NCBI GenBank assembly: GCA_050949745.1
Contig: JBMNGF010000005.1
Location: 35,797-99,796 of the forward strand
Source: Syntrophaceticus sp050949745
GTDB lineage: Bacteria; Bacillota; DSM-12270; Thermacetogeniales; Thermacetogeniaceae
Direction: 5' to 3'
DNA: 64,000 nt
In this document: positions 1 through 7,699 of the stretch, in pieces
How positions within the stretch are numbered: the stretch's first letter is position 1
How the letters are laid out: every line of letters starts with the position of its first letter
Made by a program: the position numbers and the translations under genes
Notes under the pieces: model-generated
What the model saw: only the letters and a program-made list of their open reading frames with translations
Database searches by the model: none
What the model was told of the DNA's origin: nothing

Positions 1-983
1 ATCTATTTCTCGGGCTTGATCCCAAACACATTGCTCTGGCTCCCTATGTGCCAGTAACAGGATTGCCGCAGGATGTAGATGCCCGAGAACTGGGAATCGA
101 GATTAACCCCGCAGGGAAGGTTTATGTGCTGCCTAATATTGCTGGGTTTGTCGGTGCAGATACTGTGGGGGTTATTTTAGCCACTGAAATGGATCAGAGC
201 AGTGAAATCAAGCTGGCCATCGACATTGGAACCAATGGAGAAATGGTACTGGGTACCAGAGACAGGCTGGTCGCCTGTTCTACCGCAGCAGGGCCGGCAT
301 TTGAAGGGGCGCAGATCAGCTGCGGAATGCGGGGGACAAATGGAGCTATTGATAGTGTACATTTAGGTGAAGATATCACTTACACCACTATCGGCGGTGG
401 AAAACCGCAGGGTATTTGTGGTTCAGGCTTGATCGATGTAATTTCGGTAATGCTTGCAGCAGGAATAATAGATAAAAGAGGGAAAATTCTTTCAGCTGAT
501 GAACTGGCTGGCACCAAAGGGGAAAGGTTTGCCGACCGTATTGTAAGACATGAGGACATGAACTGTTTCCTTCTTGCTGGAGCAGAAGAATCTGCTCAAG
601 GCAAACCATTGTTCATTACACAGAAGGATGTGCGGGAATTTCAGCTAGCTAAGGGGGCAGTCGCTACAGGTGTCAATATACTGATGAAAGAATTCGGCAT
701 TGAACCAGAGGATATTGATGAGGTCATCCTTGCTGGGGCTTTCGGGAATTATCTGGATAAGCACAGCGCTTGTGCTGTAGGTTTAATTCCCTCTTGTCTT
801 GAAGAGCAGGTAAAACCTGTGGGTAATGCTGCCGGTACCGGGGCGAAGGTGGCACTCCTTTCAGCTCAGGAGTATAGAAGGGCTGCACATATCACCAGTT
901 TTGTGGAATATGTGGAACTTGCTTCTTCTCCTAATTTCACAGAAGTATTCGCTCAGGCGCTTATGTTTCCTGTTGAAGATTAA
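1..983 (+). CDS. Corrinoid-protein reductive activator (RACo/RACE family), C-terminal part
   Basis: The gene is cut by the left edge; the reading frame is open from base 3 and stops at 983. The family uses ATP to return inactive Co(II) corrinoid proteins to Co(I) for methyl transfer, with electrons from an N-terminal [2Fe-2S] domain that lies outside the window. What is visible is the ASKHA-type ATPase domain (DUF4445): a phosphate-binding DIGTNGE motif, a glycine-rich GGGKPQGICGSG segment, and a late LAGAFGNYLD motif. This suggests Wood-Ljungdahl or corrinoid methyltransferase metabolism (inference). A hairpin terminator follows. Family assignment is firm; the exact corrinoid partner cannot be told from here. 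Confidence 0.85.
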   Translation, partial: LFLGLDPKHIALAPYVPVTGLPQDVDARELGIEINPAGKVYVLPNIAGFVGADTVGVILATEMDQSSEIKLAIDIGTNGEMVLGTRDRLVACSTAAGPAFEGAQISCGMRGTNGAIDSVHLGEDITYTTIGGGKPQGICGSGLIDVISVMLAAGIIDKRGKILSADELAGTKGERFADRIVRHEDMNCFLLAGAEESAQGKPLFITQKDVREFQLAKGAVATGVNILMKEFGIEPEDIDEVILAGAFGNYLDKHSACAVGLIPSCLEEQVKPVGNAAGTGAKVALLSAQEYRRAAHITSFVEYVELASSPNFTEVFAQALMFPVED

Positions 984-1020
984 CAGCGTTTCTGAGCTCA
1001 ATATTAATGAATGATTGAAA

Positions 1021-1046
1021 AGCTCCGGGTTATCTCCGGGGCTTTT
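1021..1046 (+). terminator. Rho-independent terminator after the corrinoid activator
   Basis: The arm AGCTCCGG pairs with CCGGGGCT (one T-G wobble) over a 7-base loop and runs straight into TTTTT. It lies 38 bases past the activator stop codon. Confidence 0.75.
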
Positions 1047-1428
1047 TACAAATTTAATATAATGAGCTATGACTATCCCTGCGCCTTCTACTGCCTCAGC
1101 AACATCAGTTGTATCACGGTCAAAGGTTGCTTGATCAGTACGATGAAAACCATAGAGATTAAGCTGATCACCATAGAATTTGATACCCTTTTCTCCGGGC
1201 AATTGGGCGGGTTCAAGGCTCAGGGTAGAGAAACAATTACCGGTGATAAACGGTGATTAATAATGGTGATTGCAGGAGGTATAAAACTTTTGTCGAATAT
1301 CCCATAGAAGTAATAGTGACAATAAGCTCAAGAAGGCAGGTGAGAGCCTGTGTTTTCTCTTCCCTGGTGCTAGACAGCAGTTATAGACATTATCTAACTT
1401 ATGGGGAGTCTTAGAAACCAGGCGAAAA
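1047..1428. other. Intergenic region with no supported gene
   Basis: Between the terminator and folC I see no gene with a start, ribosome site and family match. A minus-strand frame ending near 1202 reads protein-like for about 45 residues but runs into the terminator and the end of the activator gene. An AGGAGG-like site near 1277 leads only to a very short frame. The sequence probably holds the folC promoter, but no clear -35/-10 pair was found. Confidence 0.4.
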
Positions 1429-2724
1429 GTGAACTATCAGGAAGCACTTGATTTTTTAACTGATCTTACAAAATTCGGGGTTAATTTCGGGTTGGGTAGG
1501 ATTGAGTATCTATTGTCTCTGCTGGGCAACCCTGAGCGTTCTCTGCGGGTGATCCATGTAGGGGGTACCAATGGCAAGGGATCCATCGCTATCATGGCAG
1601 CCAGAATCCTGGAAGAAGCAGGCTATAGGGTGGGGCTATTTAGCTCTCCCCATCTTCACTCCTATACCGAGCGATATCTGATCAATCGCCAGCCGATTAC
1701 AGAGGAACGATTTGCGGCTTTAATGGAACGGCTTAAACCTATAATAGCGCAAATGGTGGCTGAGGGGCATGAGCATCCCACTGAATTCGAGGTATGCACA
1801 GCCCTATGTTTTCTTTATTTCTATGAAGAGCAAGTGGATTTCTTGATCTTAGAGGTAGGGATGGGGGGGCTCATCGATTCGACAAATGTGGTACAGAAAC
1901 CTCTTGTATCAGTGATCACTAACGTCACATTTGATCATATGGATTACCTGGGGAAATCGATCACTGAGATTGCATCTGTGAAAGCAGGGATTATCAAAGA
2001 AGGCGGCCATGTGGTGACCGCTGCCTGGTATCAGGAAGCCCTTAAGGTAATAGAGGACCACTGCCAGGAAAGGGAGGCGTCCCTTCTGGAGGTAGGAAAG
2101 GATATTAAATGGGAATTAAATGAGGCCACAGCGGCTAAAACATCCTTTAATCTAAAAACCCCCTGGGGCGTTTATCGCGATCTTTGGGTTCCCTTGGCTG
2201 GTTCGCATCAGGCTGTGAATGCAGCTACCACTCTGGGAGCAATAGAGTTCTTGCGCCATGAGCACAAGATTGCCATCACAGATGACCAAATCCGTACTGG
2301 GTTTGCACTGAGTGCTTGGCCGGCTCGCTTAGAACTGCTGCAAGAAAACCCCCAGGTCATGATCGATGTATCTCATAATTATGATGGTGCTCGCACTTTG
2401 AGCGCCGCTTTGAAGGAGATCTATCAATACCGCAATCTGATTCTGGTGCTGGGGATGCTGGGGGATAAAGAGAGAGAAAAGGTGGTGGCTGAGCTCGCCC
2501 CTCTGGCATCGATGGTGATCATCACTAAGCCTTTGAGTCCCCGGGCGGGGGATTGGGAAGGCTTAGCTGATGAAGCAAGCAAGTATGTGGATAGGGTCTA
2601 TGTAATTGAGGAAATATCTGATGCTGTGACTGCAGCCATTAAGGATGCTGGTGATGATGATCTGGTCTGTATTACCGGTTCTTTTTACATGGTGGCAAGT
2701 GCCAGGGAGTTTTTGTTAAATTAG
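1429..2724 (+). CDS. folC: Folylpolyglutamate synthase / dihydrofolate synthase
   Basis: FolC joins glutamate to dihydropteroate and adds further glutamates to folates, using ATP in the cytoplasm. The 431-residue protein has the Mur-ligase-like P-loop GTNGKGS near residue 47, the following SSPHLHSYTER loop, and EVGMGGLIDSTN, close to the EVGLGGRLDATN signature of the family. The C-terminal domain contains DVSHNYDGAR, as expected. The start is GTG at 1429; its ribosome site is weak, so a slightly different start is possible. Folate polyglutamylation fits with the corrinoid activator upstream (one-carbon metabolism), although a terminator separates them. Confidence 0.93.
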   Translation: MNYQEALDFLTDLTKFGVNFGLGRIEYLLSLLGNPERSLRVIHVGGTNGKGSIAIMAARILEEAGYRVGLFSSPHLHSYTERYLINRQPITEERFAALMERLKPIIAQMVAEGHEHPTEFEVCTALCFLYFYEEQVDFLILEVGMGGLIDSTNVVQKPLVSVITNVTFDHMDYLGKSITEIASVKAGIIKEGGHVVTAAWYQEALKVIEDHCQEREASLLEVGKDIKWELNEATAAKTSFNLKTPWGVYRDLWVPLAGSHQAVNAATTLGAIEFLRHEHKIAITDDQIRTGFALSAWPARLELLQENPQVMIDVSHNYDGARTLSAALKEIYQYRNLILVLGMLGDKEREKVVAELAPLASMVIITKPLSPRAGDWEGLADEASKYVDRVYVIEEISDAVTAAIKDAGDDDLVCITGSFYMVASAREFLLN

Positions 2725-2731
2725 GGGGCAG

Positions 2732-2760
2732 TTGTTCTTATATGGTTGGATAATTATATT
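2732..2760 (+). promoter_or_regulatory. Possible sigma-A promoter for rex
   Basis: TTGTTC and TATATT are separated by exactly 17 bases, about 140 bases before the rex start. No terminator is obvious after folC, so read-through is also possible. Confidence 0.4.
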
Positions 2761-2900
2761 AATCAACTAATAGATACTAGACAAGTGGGAGGTGTCCAAC
2801 TTGGGTTCCTTTGTTCGGTATATAGGGGGCGAGTTTAGGGCTGCATTTTCTCTGGACTGTATAGGAGTTTTGAAAAATGCGGTGGAGGGAAACCAAGGTT

Positions 2901-3536
2901 ATGATGAAATCAAATAAAATACCAGAAGCAACTATAATGCGTTTGACGGTCTACTCAAGGTATATAGAACACCTTCAACAAAAGGATGTCGCCACTGTCT
3001 CATCGGGTGCTATCGCAGAGGGAGCAGGGGTAAGTCCGGCTCAGGTGCGCAAGGACCTGGCCTATTTTGGCGAATTCGGCACCCGAGGTGTGGGTTATAG
3101 TGTGGATGAACTCTGTGGGCATATTCGGCGTATCTTGGGCTTAAACCAGGAATGGCCTACAGTCTTGGTGGGGGCCGGTAAACTGGGGTCAGCCCTAGCT
3201 CTTTACGAGGGGTTTAATATGCGCGGGTTCCACATTGTAGGGGTTTTTGATGTGGAACCAGAACCGATCGGCAATCGTTTTGGCAGTATTAAAGTGCTGC
3301 CTATGGAAGAGCTGGAAGGGGTAATCGAAAAGGAACATGTGCAAATAGGTATCATTACTGTGCCTGCTGCTGCTGCTCAGGAGGTTGGTGAGCGTTTGGT
3401 AAAGGCTGGAGTGAAAGCTATTTTAAATTTCTCTCCTTATGTTCTCAATCTCCCAGAAGATATCATTGTGCGTCATGTAGATTTTTCTTTACACCTCGAA
3501 GTGCTTACCTTTAACCTTACTCATGGGAGAAAATGA
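2901..3536 (+). CDS. rex: Redox-sensing transcriptional repressor Rex
   Basis: Rex binds DNA when NAD+ is high and is released by NADH, so it controls fermentation and hydrogen or energy genes. The protein has an N-terminal winged helix (KIPEATIMRLTVYSRYI, then SPAQVRKDLAYFGEFGTRGVGY), a Rossmann motif VGAGKLGSAL and a C-terminal swapped helix. I place the start at ATG 2901, which has GGAGGG 11 bases upstream; an ATG at 2877 in the same frame would put that ribosome site inside the gene. No copy of the classical TTGTTAA-type Rex operator was found in this window, including ahead of the Ech operon. Confidence 0.95.
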   Translation: MMKSNKIPEATIMRLTVYSRYIEHLQQKDVATVSSGAIAEGAGVSPAQVRKDLAYFGEFGTRGVGYSVDELCGHIRRILGLNQEWPTVLVGAGKLGSALALYEGFNMRGFHIVGVFDVEPEPIGNRFGSIKVLPMEELEGVIEKEHVQIGIITVPAAAAQEVGERLVKAGVKAILNFSPYVLNLPEDIIVRHVDFSLHLEVLTFNLTHGRK

Positions 3537-3564
3537 TTTTTGTCATGAATAATTGTCTGGGATC

Positions 3565-3594
3565 ATATACCATTAATAATGATAATTGGTATAT
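3565..3594. promoter_or_regulatory. Operator-like inverted repeat
   Basis: ATATACCA and TGGTATAT form a perfect 8-base inverted repeat around an AT-rich 14-base centre, between rex and the DUF4321 gene. There is no T-run, so it is more like a protein-binding site or RNA hairpin than a terminator. Confidence 0.35.
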
Positions 3595-3686
3595 CTACAA
3601 TAGAGTGCTATCTTGTGTTACGACAGTTAAAATGGTAGACTAAAAGAAAAATAACAAAAGCCCCATTTTTCTAGAATAGGTGAGTT

Positions 3687-3944
3687 ATGATGAAGGGGAG
3701 TTATCGCAGTCCCTGGTTGCTGGTTATCCTGTTGCTAATAGGTGGCATCCTAGGGAGTTTGCTCGGGGATGTCTTCAGCGGGATTCCTGCCCTGCAAGTA
3801 CTGGCTACTGCAAGGAGCATAGGGCTGCCGCAGACGACCCTCAATCTGGATATATTTACTTTGACTCTGGGATTTACCATTAAGATCAATTTTTTCGGGG
3901 TGTTAGGTTTTATTTTGGCCTTTTTAATTTACCGTCGACTATAA
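3687..3944 (+). CDS. DUF4321 family small membrane protein
   Basis: An 85-residue protein with two hydrophobic segments (about residues 9-30 and 60-82) matching the small DUF4321 family found next to maf/radC/mreB in Clostridia. Function is unknown; the position suggests envelope or division biology (inference only). The start ATG at 3687 follows AGGTGAG. The gene is 13 bases ahead of maf and is probably cotranscribed with it. Confidence 0.75.
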   Translation: MMKGSYRSPWLLVILLLIGGILGSLLGDVFSGIPALQVLATARSIGLPQTTLNLDIFTLTLGFTIKINFFGVLGFILAFLIYRRL

Positions 3945-3957
3945 GAGGACTGGTTTT

Positions 3958-4560
3958 ATGCAGCAAATCATTCTGGCATCAGCTTCTCCACGCAGGGAAT
4001 ATCTACTAAAACAGATTGGCCTTGATTTTCAAGTGGTCCCTAGTTGTGTGGAAGAGGTTGTTGATCCTGACTTAGAGCCCCAGGAAAGTGTTCTGGAGCT
4101 GGCAAACCTGAAGGCGTGTTCTGTTTCTAATTGTTATCCGGAAGCTATTGTTTTGGGGGCAGATACTGCTGTTTGTTGTGAAGGGCAGGTTTTGGGAAAA
4201 CCGCGGGATGAGAATGATGCTTATATGATGCTTAAGTTTTTATCTGGCCGTACTCATGAAGTGCTCAGCGGTCTGATACTATGTCAGGAGATCCGGAAAC
4301 TGACCAGGGGAGAAGTTGTAAGTACTAAAGTTCGTTTTCGTGAATTAAATGACGAAGAAATCGCAGGCTATATTTCCACCGGGGAACCTTTGGACAAGGC
4401 GGGTGCCTATGGAATCCAGGGTTTCGGGGCTCTTCTCGTTGAAGAGATAAAGGGTTGTTATTTCAATGTAGTAGGGCTTCCCTTGAGCAGACTTCCGAAA
4501 ATGTTCAGGGAGTTTGGAGTGGAACTATTATGTCGGAGGAGGAATATCGCCTCACCATAA
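3958..4560 (+). CDS. maf: Maf-like nucleoside triphosphate pyrophosphatase
   Basis: Maf proteins hydrolyse non-canonical or canonical NTPs (dTTP, UTP, modified nucleotides) to the monophosphate and affect septum formation when over-produced. The 200-residue protein opens with the signature LASASPRR and has GADTAV, the GKP segment and the DKAGAYGIQG motif in order. The ribosome site is GAGGA about 10 bases before ATG 3958. The 3' end overlaps radC by 31 bases, as in a tight operon. Confidence 0.93.
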   Translation: MQQIILASASPRREYLLKQIGLDFQVVPSCVEEVVDPDLEPQESVLELANLKACSVSNCYPEAIVLGADTAVCCEGQVLGKPRDENDAYMMLKFLSGRTHEVLSGLILCQEIRKLTRGEVVSTKVRFRELNDEEIAGYISTGEPLDKAGAYGIQGFGALLVEEIKGCYFNVVGLPLSRLPKMFREFGVELLCRRRNIASP

Positions 4561-5225
4561 AAAATATGCCTGAAGATTTAAGGCCGCGGGAGAGGTTGAG
4601 GGAAGCGGGTCCAGGAGCACTTTCCACAGCAGAACTGCTTGCTATTATTCTGGGCACCGGAGTGAAGGAAGAATCTGCTATTCAGCTGGCACATCGTATT
4701 TTGCTAGATCCTCGCGGACTGCGTTTTTTGGCGGAAGCGACCTTTGATGAATTATGTCAGATCAAGGGAGTGGGATTAGCCAAGGCTGCTCAGATCAAGG
4801 CTGCCTTGGAGTTAGGGAAGCGTTTTGCTTGTCTTGAACCGGATCTGAAGCCTGTGATTCATACTCCGGATGAAGCCAGCAGCCTGGTCATGGAAGAGAT
4901 GTGCTATCTTGATCGGGAGCATTTCCGGGTGATGCTGCTGAACACTAAAAATAGGGTGCTGGGGCTGGAAACAGTGTCTATAGGCAGTCTTAATGCATCT
5001 CTTGTACACCCTAGAGAGGTTTTTAAAAAAGCGATCCAGAGAAGTGCTGCAGCTATTATCCTGATGCACAACCATCCCAGTGGTGACCCGTCCCCGAGTC
5101 CAGAGGATTTACAGATAACAGATCGGTTGTGTGAGGCAGGAAGAGTGATGGGTATAGAAATTCTTGATCATATTATCATCGGGGATCATGTATATGCCAG
5201 TTTTAAAGAAAAAGGTTTGATCTGA
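4530..5225 (+). CDS. radC: RadC-family JAMM-domain protein
   Basis: The protein (231 residues from ATG 4530) has an N-terminal helix-hairpin-helix region (LLAIILGTG, IKGVGLAKAAQ) and a C-terminal JAMM/MPN metal site HNHPSGDPSPSPED. Historically linked to DNA repair, the true role of RadC is unsettled. The start at 4530 has GGAGTGG upstream and removes an unsupported N-terminal stretch lying inside maf. The next gene is mreB, the usual clostridial order maf-radC-mreB. Confidence 0.92.
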   Translation: MSEEEYRLTIKNMPEDLRPRERLREAGPGALSTAELLAIILGTGVKEESAIQLAHRILLDPRGLRFLAEATFDELCQIKGVGLAKAAQIKAALELGKRFACLEPDLKPVIHTPDEASSLVMEEMCYLDREHFRVMLLNTKNRVLGLETVSIGSLNASLVHPREVFKKAIQRSAAAIILMHNHPSGDPSPSPEDLQITDRLCEAGRVMGIEILDHIIIGDHVYASFKEKGLI

Positions 5226-5259
5226 TTATATTTGGAATACATAGGAAGGGGATAATAAC

Positions 5260-6279
5260 GTGTTATTAGTAAAAGATCTAGGGATCGACTTGGGCACTGC
5301 AAACACACTGGTACACCACAAGGGAAAAGGTATTATTCTTATGGAACCCTCTGTTGTGGCTATCCGCATAGATACAGGGGAAATATTAGCGGTTGGCGAG
5401 GAAGCCAAGAAGATGATCGGGCGCACACCTGGTAATATCATTGCTATCAGGCCAATGAAAGATGGGGTTATCGCAGATTTCGATGTTACTCAGAGTATGC
5501 TGCGTTATTTTATCGGACGGGCTATGGAAAAGCGCAATCCCCTGGTTCGCCCGAGAGTAGTTGTCAGCACTCCTTCAGGTGTAACCGCAGTTGAGGAAAG
5601 AGCTGTCAAGGAAGCTGCTCTGCAGGCTGGAGCCAAAGAAGCCTTCCTTATTGAAGAGCCAATGGCTGCTGCAATTGGAGCGGGGCTGCCGGTTGATGAA
5701 CCTACAGGGAATATGATTGTTGATATCGGAGGGGGAACTACTGAGGTAGCGGTGATTTCTCTGGGTGGAATCGTGACCAGCAAATCGATCCGGGTTGCCG
5801 GTGATAATATGGATGATGCTATCGTACAGCATATTAAACGAGTGTACAATCTTATGATTGGTGAAAGAACTGCCGAAGATATCAAGATCAAAATCGGTTC
5901 CGCTCTTTGGAATGAAGAACACGAAACATATCAGGTGCGGGGACGTGATCTGGTAACAGGTCTCCCTAAAACTGTGGAAATAACATCAGAAGAGATCTAC
6001 AATGCTCTACAGGAGACGATAATCAGTATAGTAGATGCTATCAAGGTTTGTCTGGAAAAAACGCCTCCAGAACTATCTGCTGATATTATGGACCGCGGTA
6101 TCGTTTTAGCGGGAGGCGGAGGGCTGCTTCGCAATTTAGATCAACTTGTAAGTCAACAAACAGGGATTCCGGTGTTGATTGCAGAGGAGCCCCTATATGC
6201 AGTTGCTCTTGGAACAGGAAAATCATTGGAAAACATCAATCTATTAAAACGTGTAATGGCGGCAAGGGCTGCCCGTTAG
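5260..6279 (+). CDS. mreB: Rod-shape actin homologue MreB
   Basis: MreB forms membrane-bound filaments that direct lateral wall synthesis with MreC, MreD, RodA and PBP2, all encoded downstream. The 339-residue protein has the ATPase phosphate-1 motif DLGTANT at residues 10-16 and phosphate-2 DIGGGTTE starting at D155. The GTG start at 5260 follows AGGAAGGGG. Length and motifs are typical. Confidence 0.97.
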   Translation: MLLVKDLGIDLGTANTLVHHKGKGIILMEPSVVAIRIDTGEILAVGEEAKKMIGRTPGNIIAIRPMKDGVIADFDVTQSMLRYFIGRAMEKRNPLVRPRVVVSTPSGVTAVEERAVKEAALQAGAKEAFLIEEPMAAAIGAGLPVDEPTGNMIVDIGGGTTEVAVISLGGIVTSKSIRVAGDNMDDAIVQHIKRVYNLMIGERTAEDIKIKIGSALWNEEHETYQVRGRDLVTGLPKTVEITSEEIYNALQETIISIVDAIKVCLEKTPPELSADIMDRGIVLAGGGGLLRNLDQLVSQQTGIPVLIAEEPLYAVALGTGKSLENINLLKRVMAARAAR

Positions 6280-6290
6280 GGTGATATTAT

Positions 6291-7109
6291 TTGAAACGGC
6301 GTTTACCGTTTTATAAAAGAATTGCGGTGCTCCTGGTTATAGCGGTGCTCTGCATTGCTATGGCGCGCTTCTCCTCCAATTTTACAGGGGGTATTCTTCT
6401 TAATGAACTGCTAGCACCGGTACAGGGTGGTGTCATGAATGCCTGGCAGCGGGTTGGTGGTATCTACAATACCATTGCAGAGACGCAGCAGATCAGAAAT
6501 GAGAATGATGTCTTGCGGGATCAGGTCAGGGAACTGACATTGGAGAATACCCGCTTGCGTGAATACTCCTTAGAGAATAAGAGATTGCGGGAATTGCTCG
6601 ATTTTAAAGAGCGCTATGAAGAGGACTATACCTTGCTCGGGGCCAGAATAATCAGCCGTGCACCTAATGCAATGTCTAACACATTAGTTGTTGACCGGGG
6701 TAGTCAGGATGGGGTTAAAAAGAACATGGTTGCTGTATCCCATGAAGGTTTAGTGGGCAAGGTGGTTGCTGTCGGTCCCAGTACTGCAGAAATCCTGCTT
6801 ATTCTGGATCGGGAAGGAGCCGCAGGAGCATCGATACAGGATACTCGAACACCGGGGGTTGTTGAGGGGACAGAAGATGGACATGGACTTTTGAGAATGG
6901 TTTCCCTACCCTATGATGCACAACTCCGAAAGGGTGAGACTGTTGTTACCTCAGGGATGGGAGGTATTTATCCACCAGGGTTGCCCATCGGAAAAATAAC
7001 GGAAATTGAGGACAGCGGAATCAATATGTTCGCTTTGGTAGAACCCTTCGTAGATTTTAGCTATCTGGAGGAAATCTTTCTCATTACTGAGTCAAAACAA
7101 CAGCAGTAA
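6291..7109 (+). CDS. mreC: Rod-shape-determining protein MreC
   Basis: MreC links the MreB filament to the wall-building enzymes outside the membrane. It has one N-terminal membrane span (about residues 8-27), a coiled coil (about 60-105, rich in repeating N/L/R/E heptads) and the MreC beta domain (DRGSQDGVKKNMVAV, then GVVEGT). The TTG start at 6291 is preceded by AGGGTG and lies 11 bases after mreB. Length 272 residues, as usual. Confidence 0.95.
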   Translation: MKRRLPFYKRIAVLLVIAVLCIAMARFSSNFTGGILLNELLAPVQGGVMNAWQRVGGIYNTIAETQQIRNENDVLRDQVRELTLENTRLREYSLENKRLRELLDFKERYEEDYTLLGARIISRAPNAMSNTLVVDRGSQDGVKKNMVAVSHEGLVGKVVAVGPSTAEILLILDREGAAGASIQDTRTPGVVEGTEDGHGLLRMVSLPYDAQLRKGETVVTSGMGGIYPPGLPIGKITEIEDSGINMFALVEPFVDFSYLEEIFLITESKQQQ

Positions 7110-7162
7110 TTATATTAAGCTTTTCTAACATAATCGTCATTAAGGTGGGGGATAGGAGTATT

Positions 7163-7693
7163 ATGCAGAGCGGATTTTGGCGCAACTTTCTGGTCGTTTT
7201 TTCTTTTTTTGTGGCCTTAATATTACAGACAACCCTCTTTCCCCTTATGCAATATAAAGGTGCTATGCCTGATCTATTATTAATATTGGTTGTTTTCACA
7301 GCCTTTTTCAGCAATGCTGCTGTTGGTGGCTCAGTTGGTTTTATAGTTGGCTTCATGCAGGATCTGATTATTTCTCGCTACTTGGGCCTCTATGCTTTGA
7401 GTGCCTTTCTGACGGGATACATTGTGGGGAAACTGGAAAATAAGTTTTTTAAAGAGAATCCTCTTGTTTGTATATTGATCGTTTTTATAAGCACTTATTT
7501 CTATAATTTTGTCTATTTTATAGGGCGGGGATTGTGTGGTTCCCTTCCCTTATCATTTATGCAAATGGCTGAAATCACTTTTATAGAAGCCGTTTATAAT
7601 ATTGTTCTCACCTTTTTATTTTATTATCCCTTGATGCGGCTTTTTTATAAGAAACCTAAGGCTGATGACTATCGAAAAAGTTTATATAGGTGA
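7163..7693 (+). CDS. mreD: Rod-shape-determining protein MreD
   Basis: An integral membrane protein of about 176 residues with five or six hydrophobic segments and the family pattern of a conserved aspartate near the start (MPDLLLILVVF) and GFxxGFMQD. MreD joins MreC in the elongasome. I prefer ATG 7163, preceded by AGGAG, over a GTG at 7145 in the same frame. The next gene begins 7 bases after its stop codon. Confidence 0.9.
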   Translation: MQSGFWRNFLVVFSFFVALILQTTLFPLMQYKGAMPDLLLILVVFTAFFSNAAVGGSVGFIVGFMQDLIISRYLGLYALSAFLTGYIVGKLENKFFKENPLVCILIVFISTYFYNFVYFIGRGLCGSLPLSFMQMAEITFIEAVYNIVLTFLFYYPLMRLFYKKPKADDYRKSLYR

Positions 7694-7699
7694 TTGTAA

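Noticed and set aside
861..1202. Minus-strand open frame between the corrinoid activator and folC
   Set aside because: It overlaps 120 bases of a certain gene and the terminator, has no ribosome site, and matches no family I know. Only the first 45 residues look protein-like.
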